Positions 26,473 through 36,136 of a DNA stretch of 64,000 nucleotides are shown piece by piece. The first letter of the stretch is position 1. Every line of letters begins with the position of its first letter. The position numbers were made by a program, and so were the translations under genes. Source of the DNA: Rufibacter latericius (GTDB taxonomy: Bacteria > Bacteroidota > Bacteroidia > Cytophagales > Hymenobacteraceae). The notes below the pieces were generated by a model. The model had not been told where the DNA came from and ran no database searches. It was given only the letters and a program-made list of their open reading frames with translations. The DNA lies in NCBI RefSeq assembly GCF_003721515.1, contig NZ_RJJD01000002.1, forward strand, positions 186,001 through 250,000, given 5' to 3'.

Positions 26473-27165
26473 ATGGATAACTCTTTCAACTCAGTAGAAG
26501 CCTTGGAGAAGCGAGTGCAGGAACTGCAGGAAAGGTGTGCTTATTTAGAGAGAATCATCCATGAAGTGCCCGCCAACATTTATATCTCCGACCTGGAGCA
26601 AGGAGTGGTCTGGTGCAATAAAACCAACGAAGAAACCCTGGGATATTCCTTGGAGGAAATCAGGAAAATGGGTGGTTTGGAATACATGCAAAAGATTGTC
26701 CACCCAGAGGATCTGAACATACCAGAAAACAGTATTTCCCACTACCAGGAGTTTACCGGTGCTGAGTTCGGGGGGGTGTTCAGGGCCAAGCACAAAGAGA
26801 GGCAGGAGTACAAATGGTTTATAGGCTGGGCTAAAGCCTTCTCGCACCATGAGGAGGGAAAGGTAAAGGAAATCCTATGCGTGGATGTGGACATGAGCCC
26901 CCGGATGAACACCGAGAAACAACTGATTGCCGCCCTGCAGGAAAACCTGAAACACAAAAACGAGCTTCTGTTTAAAAGCTTAAGCAAGCGGGAAATCGAG
27001 ATCCTGAACCTGGTGTGCAAGGGGCTTAGCTCCAAAGCCATCGCCGATCAGCTTTTCCTGAGCATCCATACCGTGAACACCCACCGCCGAAACATACAAT
27101 CCCGCCTGGGAACCGCCAACGTAGCCGATCTGGTGGTACTGGCGAAAGAGGCTGGCTTGGGGTAA
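26473..27165 (+). CDS. PAS-domain LuxR-type transcriptional regulator
   Basis: 230 residues. Residues 5-30 look like a short coiled coil, 30-145 are a PAS domain (VPANIYISDLEQGVVWCNKT, HPEDL, WFIGWAKAFSHHEEGKVKEI), then a linker and a LuxR/GerE helix-turn-helix at about 168-228 (LSKREIEILNLVCKGLSSK, FLSIHTVNTHRRNIQSRLG). A one-component sensor-regulator; no histidine kinase or receiver lies nearby. Signal and targets are unknown. ATG start. Confidence 0.9.
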   Translation: MDNSFNSVEALEKRVQELQERCAYLERIIHEVPANIYISDLEQGVVWCNKTNEETLGYSLEEIRKMGGLEYMQKIVHPEDLNIPENSISHYQEFTGAEFGGVFRAKHKERQEYKWFIGWAKAFSHHEEGKVKEILCVDVDMSPRMNTEKQLIAALQENLKHKNELLFKSLSKREIEILNLVCKGLSSKAIADQLFLSIHTVNTHRRNIQSRLGTANVADLVVLAKEAGLG

Positions 27166-27187
27166 GGATTAGTAGAAGGAACCTTCC

Positions 27188-27223
27188 GCTTTAAGGCTCT
27201 TTTTCAAAAAGGCGACTTAAAAC
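27188..27223. repeat. oriented intergenic palindrome copy
   Basis: GCTTTAAGGCTCTTTTTC, then AAAAAGGCGACTTAAAAC, 22 bp after the PAS-LuxR stop codon. Confidence 0.65.
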
Positions 27224-27362
27224 ACTTTCCAGGTTTTGGGCCTTTTCTACTTTTTGGCGCTAAAACAAGATCATCCGTTTGCCTCTGGGTTCCTTATGGA
27301 AAGGCTTACTTGAAACACTTTTCAGGAGGGGGCGTTTAGAAAAATTCAACTAACCCAAGCGG

Positions 27363-28217
27363 ATGATGGACTCTAACATGCACCAAAGCAAGGACAACAA
27401 ATTCATTCCCATGACATCTATCGCAACGGGCAAAGCCTGGCAGGTGCGCCCAGATGTCTATTACTATACAAACCAGATCGTCAATTTCATTTTGATTGGG
27501 GATTCCGCGCACTGGGTATTGGTAGATGCCGGCATGCCAAAGTCATCAGAGGAAATCAAGGAAGTAGCCGAGAGTATCTTTGGGGAAAACGCTAAGCCAG
27601 CAGCCATTTTTCTCACCCACGGCCATTTTGACCACGTAGGCGGGCTGGTAGGCCTCCTAGAACATTGGCAGGTACCGGTGTATGCCCATCCGCTGGAGTT
27701 TCCTTTCTTAACGGGTCAGCAGGCGTACCCTGAGCCAGATGGCACCGTGGAAGGAGGGATGCTGGCTAAAATCTCTTCCATTTACCCCAACGAACCCATC
27801 AACATCAGCGAAGCGAACCTGAAAGCCTTGCCCGAAGACGGAAGCATTCCGGTGCTTCCAGGCTGGCATTGGGTATTCGTTCCGGGTCACTCGCCGGGAC
27901 AGGTAGCCCTTTTCAGGGAATCAGATAGAACCCTTATCTCTGCCGACGCGGTCATTACCGTTAAGCAGGATTCCTTTTACAAGGTGTTGATGCAGGTAGA
28001 AGAAATCCAGGGACCGCCCCGCTACCTAACCATAGACTGGCAAGCCGCCTGGGAATCGGTTAGGAAATTGGAGGCCTTGAAGCCGCAACTCATGGTACCC
28101 GGACACGGCAAATACATGGAAGGGGAGGCGCTTACCCAAGGTTTACGGAAGTTGGTGCAGGAGTTTGATACCATTGCTATACCAAAGCACGGCAAGTTTG
28201 TGAACGATCAGGAGTAA
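27363..28217 (+). CDS. metallo-beta-lactamase-fold hydrolase
   Basis: 284 residues. HxHxDH motif in FLTHGHFDHVGGLVG, a further His in VPVYAHPLEF, His in FVPGHSPGQVALF, Asp in LISADAVITV and His in LMVPGHGKYMEGE: the complete di-metal set of the glyoxalase II-like branch. A hydrolase of unknown substrate; the sequence lacks an obvious signal peptide, so it is probably cytosolic. The start has two adjacent ATG codons (27363 and 27366). Confidence 0.88.
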   Translation: MMDSNMHQSKDNKFIPMTSIATGKAWQVRPDVYYYTNQIVNFILIGDSAHWVLVDAGMPKSSEEIKEVAESIFGENAKPAAIFLTHGHFDHVGGLVGLLEHWQVPVYAHPLEFPFLTGQQAYPEPDGTVEGGMLAKISSIYPNEPINISEANLKALPEDGSIPVLPGWHWVFVPGHSPGQVALFRESDRTLISADAVITVKQDSFYKVLMQVEEIQGPPRYLTIDWQAAWESVRKLEALKPQLMVPGHGKYMEGEALTQGLRKLVQEFDTIAIPKHGKFVNDQE

Positions 28218-28255
28218 GGGCTTTGCGGCTAGCTTTGCCATAATAAGCACAAAAC

Positions 28256-28296
28256 AAAAAGCAGCTGGACTTCCTATAAAAGGCCAGCTGCTTTTT
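28256..28296. terminator. bidirectional intrinsic terminator
   Basis: Stem AAAAAGCAGCTGG / CCAGCTGCTTTTT (13 bp) with a 15-nt loop, between convergent genes. Confidence 0.8.
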
Positions 28297-28319
28297 TCGT
28301 GTTTATGGTAATTCCCGAT

Positions 28320-28802
28320 TTACATCTTCAGGGCTGCCGTTCCCATTTTCAGGGCCAGGGCATCTTCCATCAGAGCAAAAGCTGCATCGGGGAGGCCAGT
28401 CGCTTTGCGTAATTTCTTCCGGAGGTAAAAGAACGCATAGGTGGAGGCCAAAGCGCCTACCACTCCCAATAGACCACCCGTGATTTTGCTGTCGCCGTTA
28501 GATTCCGCGATAGCTGCTCCCACCAATGCCCCAGAAAATACCCTCGGAATCAATTGCATGGGGATAATTCTTTTGGGGGTGAAAGGCAATTTGTCGCCTA
28601 TCAATTCGGCCACAGCCAGGACTTTCATGCCCGTTGCCACCCCTGATTTCTGGAAGTAGTTCATATTGGAGCCATCCAGCAGCAGAGAGGGTGATTCAGC
28701 AAAGTGGTCAGACAGAATTGCCGGGGCAGTCATGGCCCGCATGCCAGCGACGGCCCCTAAAGCAAGCGCCTTTTGGTTGGAAGTGGAGGGAGTAAGGTTC
28801 AT
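28320..28802 (-). CDS. DUF4126 family membrane protein
   Basis: 160 residues. GAVAGMRAMTAPAILS and ALVGAAIAESNGDSKITGGLLG are the Gly/Ala-rich blocks of DUF4126, with about three hydrophobic segments. An integral membrane protein of unknown function. ATG start; single gene. Confidence 0.82.
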   Translation of the reverse strand: MNLTPSTSNQKALALGAVAGMRAMTAPAILSDHFAESPSLLLDGSNMNYFQKSGVATGMKVLAVAELIGDKLPFTPKRIIPMQLIPRVFSGALVGAAIAESNGDSKITGGLLGVVGALASTYAFFYLRKKLRKATGLPDAAFALMEDALALKMGTAALKM

Positions 28803-29103
28803 ATCTTCTTAGTTTTAGTGAAAAGAATCTGAAACAGATATACGTAAGAACCCTGCCTTTGGAACAGGTTCATCTTGGTATAAACACCTTTTTAGGTTTA
28901 AATACCTTTCCAAAACGTAGAGAATTTCCTTGCAGCGAAGATCAAATAAGAAGCGCAATAATGAGTTAAGAGAGAAAACCGTACACCTTAAGCCTGACCT
29001 TCCTCTAAAAATTGGTTTAGGGAAAGAACCTCGGGTTTGCTCCTTTTTAGGCAGTGGCGTACCTTAGAAGAATATTCACAAAGCGGGGCCAAAAGACGAA
29101 GGG

Positions 29104-29111
29104 TACCTTTG
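29104..29111 (+). promoter_or_regulatory. candidate -7 box (TACCTTTG) of the serine hydrolase gene
   Basis: An exact TAnnTTTG match 18 nt upstream of the ATG at 29130; no TTG at the usual distance. Confidence 0.3.
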
Positions 29112-29129
29112 TCGGCCTATTTACCTCCC

Positions 29130-30980
29130 ATGTATTCAAAAGCTTACCAAATCCATACCACCCGATTTCTTCTGACCCTGGTTATGATGGCAGGATTCTC
29201 CTGTGGCACCATGGCCCAGAGAAAAGAAAACAAGAGCAGCAAAGAATGGCTGCAGGAGCAACAGGAAGCCGCCAAAAACACGGTTTTGCTTCAAAACCCT
29301 GGAAGTATTATTCCGCTTAAAGACCTGGAACAGAAGATGGCCAGCGTGTCCTTGGAGGTGCAGCATGCCGCCCAGTTTGACAGCCTAGCCAACAAATACA
29401 CCACCGTCAGCGCCTTTCCCGCCGAGCCTTACGCCCAGGAAGCCTCTTTCGCCCGGCTTTTAGAAGATTTAAGTTCTTTTCAGACGGTGATGGTGCAGGC
29501 GAGCGCCTCCGCTTTGGAAAACAGGCGTAATCTTGATTTGCTACTGGAACTGCAGCGCCAAAAGAAACTGGTGCTGGTGATTTTCGGGAACCCTGAGTTG
29601 TTGCCCCTCGCAGATTCCATTACGGCTCCCATCCTCTGGTCGAGGGAGGAATCACCGGCTGCAGCCAGTAATGCCGCCCAGGTGGTTTTTGGTGGAGTTC
29701 CGGCCACCGGCACCCTTCTCCAAACTTATTCAACCCGGTTCAGGAAAGGCATTGGGTTTAAAACAATCGCCACTCGCCTGAAATACAGCGTGCCCGAAGA
29801 TGCCGGCATCAAAACCTCGGAGTTACATCAGTCCATTGATGCCATTGTCCAGGAGGCTATTAAGGAACAGGCTACCCCTGGGGCTGTGGTCTTGGTGGCC
29901 AAAAGCGGAAAGGTGATCTTCCAGAAAGCCTACGGGTCGCACACCTATGACAACACTCAGGCCACGCAGATCACCGACCTATTTGACGTTGCTTCCGTGA
30001 CCAAGATATCGGCTACCACCATGGCGGTCATGAACTTTTATGACCAGCAGAAACTCGCCCTGGACTCCTCGGTGAACTCCTATGTGCCAACTGCCAAAAA
30101 TACCAACAAGGCTGGAATGACCCTCCGGGATTTGCTGCTCCATCAAACTGGTCTTCCGGCGGGCGTGTATTTGCCTCTCCCGAAGGAATACGTGAGCACT
30201 TCCCCATCAGACCTATTTACCGTTAAAGCTTCTGACAGTGCTTACCTCCGGAAAGATTACTACAAGGAAATCATCTGGCCGAAAATCCTGAATGCGAAAA
30301 TGACTCCGAAGGGAAAATACGTGTATGCCGACGTGGGAATGTATTTCCTGAAGGAAGTAGTGGAGCGTCAGGCGCACACCACCATCGATACCTTTGTTTC
30401 GGAAAACTTCTATAAACCCCTGGGGATGCAGACTGCCGGGTACCTTCCTTTAAACCGATTCCCGCAGGGCCGCATTGTGCCCACCGAGTTTGATGCCACT
30501 TTCCGGAAAACTTTGTTGAGAGGTCAGGTGCATGACCCCGGAGCAGCCCGGATGGGAGGGGTTTCAGGTAACGCAGGCCTTTTTGCCACCGCCAACGACC
30601 TGGCCATTCTGTACCAGATGCTTTTAAATGGAGGCACCTACGGCGGTAAAAGGTACCTCAAACCCGAAACGGTGCACCTGTTCACCAGCAAACAGTCGGC
30701 GGTGAGCCGGCGCGGATTGGGCTTTGACCGCTGGGACCCAGATACCACCCAACGTTACCCGGCCCGCCTAGCCTCTCCTGAAACCTACGGCCATACGGGC
30801 TACACCGGAACCTGTGTTTGGGTAGATCCTAAAAACGAGTTGGTGTATGTGTTCCTGTCAAACCGGGTGCACCCTAAAGTTTCCAACAAACTCATCACAC
30901 TTAAAACCCGCCAACGCATTCTGGATGCCATCTACCTTTCCCTCCAAAAAGCTGATAAAGTTTCTGCCCTGAAATTGTAA
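29130..30980 (+). CDS. secreted serine hydrolase (beta-lactamase/esterase fold) with a remnant GH3 C-terminal domain
   Basis: 616 residues from the ATG at 29130; the frame extends upstream to a TTG, but this Met starts a signal peptide (MYSKAYQIHTTRFLLTLVMM...). Residues about 44-195 (AAKNTVLLQNPGSIIPLKDL ... VVFGGVPATGTLL) resemble the C-terminal sandwich domain of family 3 glycoside hydrolases. Residues about 225-616 are a penicillin-binding/beta-lactamase-type domain: SVTK (S289, K292), YADVG, and GHTGYTG as the HxG box. The GH3 catalytic barrel found N-terminally in the GH3-beta-lactamase fusions of Bacteroidota is absent. Probably an esterase or peptidase of cell-envelope substrates; the carbohydrate-active half is not expected to work. 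Confidence 0.85.
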   Translation: MYSKAYQIHTTRFLLTLVMMAGFSCGTMAQRKENKSSKEWLQEQQEAAKNTVLLQNPGSIIPLKDLEQKMASVSLEVQHAAQFDSLANKYTTVSAFPAEPYAQEASFARLLEDLSSFQTVMVQASASALENRRNLDLLLELQRQKKLVLVIFGNPELLPLADSITAPILWSREESPAAASNAAQVVFGGVPATGTLLQTYSTRFRKGIGFKTIATRLKYSVPEDAGIKTSELHQSIDAIVQEAIKEQATPGAVVLVAKSGKVIFQKAYGSHTYDNTQATQITDLFDVASVTKISATTMAVMNFYDQQKLALDSSVNSYVPTAKNTNKAGMTLRDLLLHQTGLPAGVYLPLPKEYVSTSPSDLFTVKASDSAYLRKDYYKEIIWPKILNAKMTPKGKYVYADVGMYFLKEVVERQAHTTIDTFVSENFYKPLGMQTAGYLPLNRFPQGRIVPTEFDATFRKTLLRGQVHDPGAARMGGVSGNAGLFATANDLAILYQMLLNGGTYGGKRYLKPETVHLFTSKQSAVSRRGLGFDRWDPDTTQRYPARLASPETYGHTGYTGTCVWVDPKNELVYVFLSNRVHPKVSNKLITLKTRQRILDAIYLSLQKADKVSALKL

Positions 30981-31025
30981 AAACAGGCTTAAAGCGGAAG
31001 CACCATAGGCGCTGAACCCATTTTC

Positions 31026-31061
31026 GCTTTGGGCTTGTTTTCGTAAAAGAAGGGGTAAAAT
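31026..31061. repeat. oriented intergenic palindrome copy
   Basis: GCTTTGGGCTTGTTTTC, then GTAAAAGAAGGGGTAAAAT, between the convergent serine hydrolase and DUF1622 genes. Confidence 0.6.
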
Positions 31062-31092
31062 GACTTACCCTAAACGGGAAGGAAGTCCCAGA

Positions 31093-31563
31093 TTAAAGGT
31101 TTTTATTTGGGGCGGGAGGACTTGGTTTGTCCTGAGGTTCGGGTACCATGGACCTATCATCTTTTGGATCTTCGGAGGCTGATCTTTCCTCTTTCATTTC
31201 CATAGCCAGGAAGTAGTTGAGCGCCGTCCGGATGACGGCAATAGCACCCAGTTTACCAATCTGGTCCCAACTGGGCGCAATGGCCGTAGAAAGGATATCG
31301 GCACCTAATTGAAATTCAAGGGCCAAGGCCAGGTATCGGGCCAGCACCAGACGTATTTTGTTGTAACTCTCCACCTGCGGAGGCACCAACCCCTTCACAA
31401 TGTAGAACAAGGCAATCAACACACCCACGCCTATGATCAAAGCCCCGATGGTTTCAATGAAGAGTTTCAAGGCCTGCACTCCCTGGATTATCGTTTCTTC
31501 AATCCTGCCAAAGTTTGTTTCTGAACTTGAAGAAGCAGCGGCGGCTTGTAACAGGTAGTACAT
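31093..31563 (-). CDS. DUF1622 family membrane protein
   Basis: 156 residues. Two hydrophobic segments (about 38-62 and 112-130), with the conserved LARYLALALEFQLGADILST and SWDQIGKLGAIAVIRTALNY blocks of DUF1622. The C-terminal tail is charged and proline-rich. An inner-membrane protein of unknown function. ATG start; transcribed alone. Confidence 0.87.
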   Translation of the reverse strand: MYYLLQAAAASSSSETNFGRIEETIIQGVQALKLFIETIGALIIGVGVLIALFYIVKGLVPPQVESYNKIRLVLARYLALALEFQLGADILSTAIAPSWDQIGKLGAIAVIRTALNYFLAMEMKEERSASEDPKDDRSMVPEPQDKPSPPAPNKNL

Positions 31564-31698
31564 AGACGTTAAAGGTTTAGGAACCAGGTTTTCTCCTTAA
31601 ACGGCAATTAAAAAGATTGGCTGCTCCTGCCTTTTTGAACGACTTAAATGGGTAATAGAAAGGCACCATCCTACCGAATACAGGCAAATAGAAAATCT

Positions 31699-31733
31699 GT
31701 TTTAAGGCTATTTTCAGAAAACCGCTTCAAAAG
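31699..31733. repeat. oriented intergenic palindrome copy
   Basis: GTTTTAAGGCTATTTTC, then AGAAAACCGCTTCAAAAG, in the spacer between divergent DUF1622 and msrA. Confidence 0.65.
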
Positions 31734-31858
31734 TAAAAAACTACACCTGCTGGATATTGAATGGCTCTTTAAGATAATGGGGCTAAAACCTTCTCTGCAA
31801 CAAAAGGGCTACGAATGAGTTTACAGGATTACCTTTACTATTCTTAAAAAAGAACTCC

Positions 31859-32416
31859 ATGGAAGATTCTACGCAACAAGATAAAACATATGAACTCGCT
31901 ACGTTTGCGGGCGGCTGCTTTTGGTGCATGGTAAAACCCTTTCACAAATATGATGGCGTGGTAGAAGTTGTCTCGGGTTACACCGGCGGGCACGTACCTA
32001 ACCCAACCTACGAACAAGTGTGCTCAGAAACCACTGGTCACTACGAAGCCGTGCAAGTTACCTTTGACCCCGAGGTGATTTCTTACCCCGAAATCCTGAA
32101 TATCTTCTGGCAATCCATTGACCCAACCGATGCCGGTGGACAATTCGGGGACCGCGGGTCCTCTTACAAGACCGCTATTTTTTACCACTCAGAACAACAG
32201 AAGCAGCAAGCCGAGGAATCTAAAAAAGCAATCCAGCTCAACGGACCTTTTGAAAGCCCCATCGTGACACCCATCCTTCCGGCTGTAACTTTCTACCCTG
32301 CAGAGGAATACCACCAAGACTACTACAAAAAACACCCGGGGCATTACGGCCGCTATTTTGTAGGATCAGGGAGGGCGGGGTTTTTAGAGCGAAATTGGAA
32401 AAAAGACCAAGAATAG
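31859..32416 (+). CDS. msrA: peptide-methionine (S)-S-oxide reductase
   Basis: 185 residues. The catalytic motif GGCFWC (C20, with C23 behind it), then [21 protein letters not shown] and [12 protein letters not shown], are typical of MsrA. It repairs S-methionine sulfoxide with thioredoxin as reductant. There is no fused MsrB domain and no msrB neighbour. No signal peptide, so cytosolic. ATG start; closed by an intrinsic terminator. Confidence 0.96.
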   Translation: MEDSTQQDKTYELATFAGGCFWCMVKPFHKYDGVVEVVSGYTGGHVPNPTYEQVCSETTGHYEAVQVTFDPEVISYPEILNIFWQSIDPTDAGGQFGDRGSSYKTAIFYHSEQQKQQAEESKKAIQLNGPFESPIVTPILPAVTFYPAEEYHQDYYKKHPGHYGRYFVGSGRAGFLERNWKKDQE

Positions 32417-32518
32417 GAGTCTTTCCTTCTAGCAAAATTGGGATTTAAGGGAAGGTAAAACCTAACCTTTAAAGATTATTAATGCTTTGTAGTTATATAC
32501 AAGGAGATGGTTAAATAT

Positions 32519-32549
32519 AAAAGAGGAGCTATTTATTAGCTCCTCTTTT
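32519..32549 (+). terminator. intrinsic terminator after msrA
   Basis: Stem AAAAGAGGAGCTA / TAGCTCCTCTTTT (13 bp) with a 5-nt loop and a further T. It lies about 100 bp after the msrA stop codon. Confidence 0.75.
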
Positions 32550-32604
32550 TGTGTAGCCTTTCATTAAAAACAATGCTTACTATTAAGACAGATGATTAAA
32601 ATAT

Positions 32605-32645
32605 GTTTTGTTTTACGGCTTAATTCAGGAAACAAGTTCTAAAAC
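32605..32645. repeat. oriented intergenic palindrome copy (divergent)
   Basis: GTTTTGTTTTACGGCTTAA, then TTCAGGAAACAAGTTCTAAAAC: arms recognisable but the core differs from other copies. Confidence 0.4.
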
Positions 32646-32715
32646 AAATTAAGCATTGAACTACCGTTAAATAAACAGATCCCATTTTCATCCTTCTGCG
32701 GCATTCAGATACAGG

Positions 32716-33591
32716 TTAACTGGTAAACGTATCGGAACCAACCTGATTCAAGGCTTCGTAGTCTTCTTCAGAAAGGGGAATGGAAGCGGCTTTGTAGTTT
32801 TCTTCCAGGTGTTTCACCTTGGAGGTTCCGGGTATGAGCAGGATGTTAGGGGAACGGTGCAGCAGCCAACTCAAGGCTATCTGGTGCGGAGTGGCTTCAT
32901 ATTTCTGGCTAACCTGCTCCAGGGTTTCAATTGCTTTCAGGTTACCACCGCCCAGTGGATACCAGGGGATAAAGGCAATGGCATTGTCTTCGCAGTACAT
33001 GAGTTCGGCTTCCCATTTACGGTTGTCAAAACTGTAGATGTTCTGCACCGAGACCACTTCTACAAACTTCTGGGCTTGCTGAATCTGGTCAATGGTCACC
33101 TCAGATAAACCGATGTGTTTAATCAATCCCTGTTCCTGGGCATCCTGCAGAAACTCCAGGGTCTGTTCAAACGGAATCTCTGGATCTACCCGGTGCAGTT
33201 GGTACAAATCTATTCTATCAAGTTTCAGGCGCTCTAAACTTCCTTGCAGTGCCTCCTTCAGGTGCTCTGGTCTGGCATTGATTGGCCACTGATTAGGACC
33301 GGTGCGCAGTAAACCTCCCTTTGTTCCGATGACCAATCCGGGGGGATAAGGGTACAAGGCTTCGGCAATGAGTTCCTCAGAGATATTGGGCCCATAAGAG
33401 TCGGCGGTGTCAATGAAGTTGATGCCCAGTTCTACCGTTCTCTGAAGCACTCGAATGGCTTCCTCGCGGTCTTTAGGAGGTCCCCAAATGCCTTCGCCGG
33501 TGATGCGCATCGCCCCGAAACCCATTCTGTTTACCTCCAGATCTGCCCCAAGGCTAAAAGTAGGCGTGTATGTTTTTGGTGTTTCTGCCAT
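32716..33591 (-). CDS. aldo/keto reductase
   Basis: 291 residues, with the (beta/alpha)8 AKR pattern: GFGAMRITGEGIWG, Asp and Tyr in NFIDTADSYGPN, Lys in LVIGTKGGLLR, His in DLYQLHRVDPE, and the NADP-binding tail IPGTSKVKHLEENYKAA. An NADPH-dependent carbonyl reductase of unknown substrate. ATG start; the gene stands alone. Confidence 0.92.
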   Translation of the reverse strand: MAETPKTYTPTFSLGADLEVNRMGFGAMRITGEGIWGPPKDREEAIRVLQRTVELGINFIDTADSYGPNISEELIAEALYPYPPGLVIGTKGGLLRTGPNQWPINARPEHLKEALQGSLERLKLDRIDLYQLHRVDPEIPFEQTLEFLQDAQEQGLIKHIGLSEVTIDQIQQAQKFVEVVSVQNIYSFDNRKWEAELMYCEDNAIAFIPWYPLGGGNLKAIETLEQVSQKYEATPHQIALSWLLHRSPNILLIPGTSKVKHLEENYKAASIPLSEEDYEALNQVGSDTFTS

Positions 33592-33730
33592 GGTCTGAAT
33601 TGATTAGATGATTTCCTGATGTACCCTCTTCACAGAAAAGAAGTTGTACGAATCCTGTTACTCAAAGGAAACCACCTGTCTTGGTAGGCTTATACCTGAA
33701 CTGTTGCAAATCCCTATAGTTTAGGATCTA

Positions 33731-35095
33731 TCAACGTTCAAGTCCTCTGGCTTGAGCCAAAGCGGTTTTGTAGACTTTTAACGCCCTTAAACGCGCCATG
33801 GAATGTTCAACAATGGGAGCAGGGTAGTCTGAAGTTCCTACCTCCGGAACCCATTTCTTGATATATGCCTGCTGTTTGTCAAATTTCTTGGATTGTGCCT
33901 CGGGGTTGAAGACCCTGAAGTAGGGGGCGGCATCACAACCGGTTCCGGCGCACCACTGCCAGTTCCCGTTATTAGCCGACAAGTCGTAATCCAGCAGATG
34001 CTGCGCAAAGTAAGCCTCGCCCCAGCGGTAATCAATAAGCAGGTGCTTTACCAGGAAACTGGCAGCCACCATGCGCACGCGGTTGTGCATGAAACCAGTG
34101 GCATTCAGTTCGCGCATCCCGGCATCAACCAGGGGATATCCGGTGGTACCGGCACACCAGCGGACAAACTGTTCCTCGTCGTTCAACCAAGCCAGGTGCT
34201 CATACTCCTTGTTGAAAGGCCTGTGCGCCACATGCGGAAAATGGTACAGGATCATCATAAAGAACTCGCGCCAGATAAGTTCGCCCAACCAAACCGCATT
34301 TAGTTCCAAAGCCTGCTGAACAAGCTTCCGGATGCTCACCGTCCCAAAGCGCAGGTGCAGCCCCAGTCGGGAGGTACCTGGCAGAAAAGGCAAATCGCGG
34401 GTCTGTTCATACGTTTTAATGATGGATTCCTTTATCTCCTTGGAAGGGAAAGTAAAATCGGGGTTTACCTTAAAGCCCATGCTTTCCAGAGAGATTACCT
34501 GCTTTGGGGCTGTTTTAATGAAATTGTGCTGCAAACGATCTGTGTCGAAAGAAGAAAGGTTCTCAGCCGACAGTTTTCCCAGCCATTTCCTTTTATAAGC
34601 GCCAAACACCCTATAAGGCGTGCCATCATCTTTGGCAACTTCTCCTTTCTCAAAGATAACCTGGTCTTTATAGGTTTTGAACGGAATCCCCTTGGTCTGA
34701 AGAAGATCAACCACGGATTGGTCACGTTCACGGGCGGCGGGTTCGTAATCGTGGTTCGCATACACTGCTTTTACCTGAAACTTCTCACTAAGAGAACTCA
34801 AAACCTCTAGAGGACGGCCATACTCTACCAGCAGTGATGAATTCAAAGCCAGGAGTTCTTCATGCAAGGCAGTAACGGCACTATGGATGAATTGAACTCG
34901 CCGGTCTTGGGGAGAGGAAAGTTGCCCTAAAATATTCTGATCGAAAATAAAGAGGGGTAAAACCGGATAACCTGAGGTAAGCGCATGAAATAAGCCGGCG
35001 TTGTCTGTTAAACGAAGATCACGCCGAAACCAGAATACTACAATGGGTTCTTGCAAAGCCAGTAAATAGAATATTAGATGGAGATTAGCATACAA
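33731..35095 (-). CDS. cryptochrome/deoxyribodipyrimidine photo-lyase family protein
   Basis: 454 residues. N-terminal antenna-binding Rossmann domain (PIVVFWFRRDLRLTDNAGLF) and C-terminal FAD-binding domain: GTSRLGLHLRFGTVSIRKLV, GELIWREFFMMILYHFPHV, DAGMRELNATGFMHNRVRM and NNGNWQWCAGTGCDAAPYFR. The Asn/Trp in NNGNWQW and the Arg/Asp in the FAD site are those of class I CPD photolyases, so repair of UV dimers is likely; cryptochrome function cannot be excluded. The start is unclear: the frame opens with TTG at 35095, and a second TTG at 35056 would begin MQEPIVVFWF. Confidence 0.93.
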   Translation of the reverse strand: MYANLHLIFYLLALQEPIVVFWFRRDLRLTDNAGLFHALTSGYPVLPLFIFDQNILGQLSSPQDRRVQFIHSAVTALHEELLALNSSLLVEYGRPLEVLSSLSEKFQVKAVYANHDYEPAARERDQSVVDLLQTKGIPFKTYKDQVIFEKGEVAKDDGTPYRVFGAYKRKWLGKLSAENLSSFDTDRLQHNFIKTAPKQVISLESMGFKVNPDFTFPSKEIKESIIKTYEQTRDLPFLPGTSRLGLHLRFGTVSIRKLVQQALELNAVWLGELIWREFFMMILYHFPHVAHRPFNKEYEHLAWLNDEEQFVRWCAGTTGYPLVDAGMRELNATGFMHNRVRMVAASFLVKHLLIDYRWGEAYFAQHLLDYDLSANNGNWQWCAGTGCDAAPYFRVFNPEAQSKKFDKQQAYIKKWVPEVGTSDYPAPIVEHSMARLRALKVYKTALAQARGLER

Positions 35096-35199
35096 CAGCA
35101 GGAGGGGTAAATTTGTTTGCTATCGCCTAAGTTTATGATGGCCCTAAACCTGAAAGAATGAAACCAAACCTTCTCCTCTACACGCAGTAGGAGAAAAGA

Positions 35200-35943
35200 A
35201 TGGAGCACCTAGCCCAAATCTTTTTTCATGGCAGCCTGAATGATTTTTTGCCGAAAAACCAGAAATCAAAAGGAATACCATATGCCTTCTCCGGTAACCC
35301 ATCCCTCAAAGATGCCTTGGAAGCCTTGGGGGTGCCTCACCCTGAAATAGGGAGTATCCGACAAAATGGGATGGAGGCTGGTTTTCAGGAGAAGTTACTG
35401 GCCAATGCCATGGTAGAGGCCTACCCAGTGGTTCTGGAAGGCAGTGGAAAGACCCTTCCGTTGTTGCAGGTGCCGGCTCAGGTTCCCGCTTCTTTCGTGT
35501 TGGATGTGCATTTGGGTAAACTTGCCCGCTACCTGAGATTACTGGGGTTTGACACTCTTTACGAGAACCACTACGATGACCAAACCATCGGTCAGATTGC
35601 AGCCCAGGAAAGACGAATAGTGCTCACCCGAGACATTGGGTTGCTGAAGCAAAAAGTCATTCCATGGGGTTATTGGCTGAGGTCTCAACATTTGGAAGCC
35701 CAACTTCAGGAGGTACTTATTCGGTTTGGGTTGATGCCACAACTGCAACCATTTACCCGCTGTATTGCCTGCAACGGCCAGATTCAGGAAGTCTCCAAAC
35801 AATCTGTGTTACCGCTGCTCCCACCCAAGACCCGCCAGTACTTTCAGGTTTTCTTCCAATGCGCGATTTGCCAACGGGTGTACTGGAAAGGTTCGCATTA
35901 CGAGAAGATGGAATCTTTCCTTCATCATTTGAAGGTGCAGTAA
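35200..35943 (+). CDS. Mut7-C RNase/PIN-like domain protein with N-terminal ubiquitin-like domain
   Basis: 247 residues. Residues 1-90 fit the Mut7-C ubiquitin-like domain (FSGNPSLKDALEALGVPHPE). Residues 100-245 are Mut7-C: VLDVHLGKLARYLRLLGFDT, RIVLTRDIGLL, and a zinc ribbon with CIACNGQ and CAICQRVYW. The Mut7-C domain is a PIN-like nuclease fold. The two-domain form is widespread and mostly uncharacterised. ATG start, divergent from the photolyase gene. Confidence 0.88.
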   Translation: MEHLAQIFFHGSLNDFLPKNQKSKGIPYAFSGNPSLKDALEALGVPHPEIGSIRQNGMEAGFQEKLLANAMVEAYPVVLEGSGKTLPLLQVPAQVPASFVLDVHLGKLARYLRLLGFDTLYENHYDDQTIGQIAAQERRIVLTRDIGLLKQKVIPWGYWLRSQHLEAQLQEVLIRFGLMPQLQPFTRCIACNGQIQEVSKQSVLPLLPPKTRQYFQVFFQCAICQRVYWKGSHYEKMESFLHHLKVQ

Positions 35944-36136
35944 TTTTAATTCCTTGTCAGAATCAAAATTCAGGTCCGTTTTAAGGCCTCTTGAAACCTA
36001 ACTTGCACCTACTCTTTAAGATAGTTATTTCGTTCGTTTTATCCCCCAAGGGCCTGATGCTACTTTGAATTATAATGCTTAATTAGCAGTAGGAAAAGTA
36101 TGTTGACACCCCATCCAACTGATATTTAACTGATTT

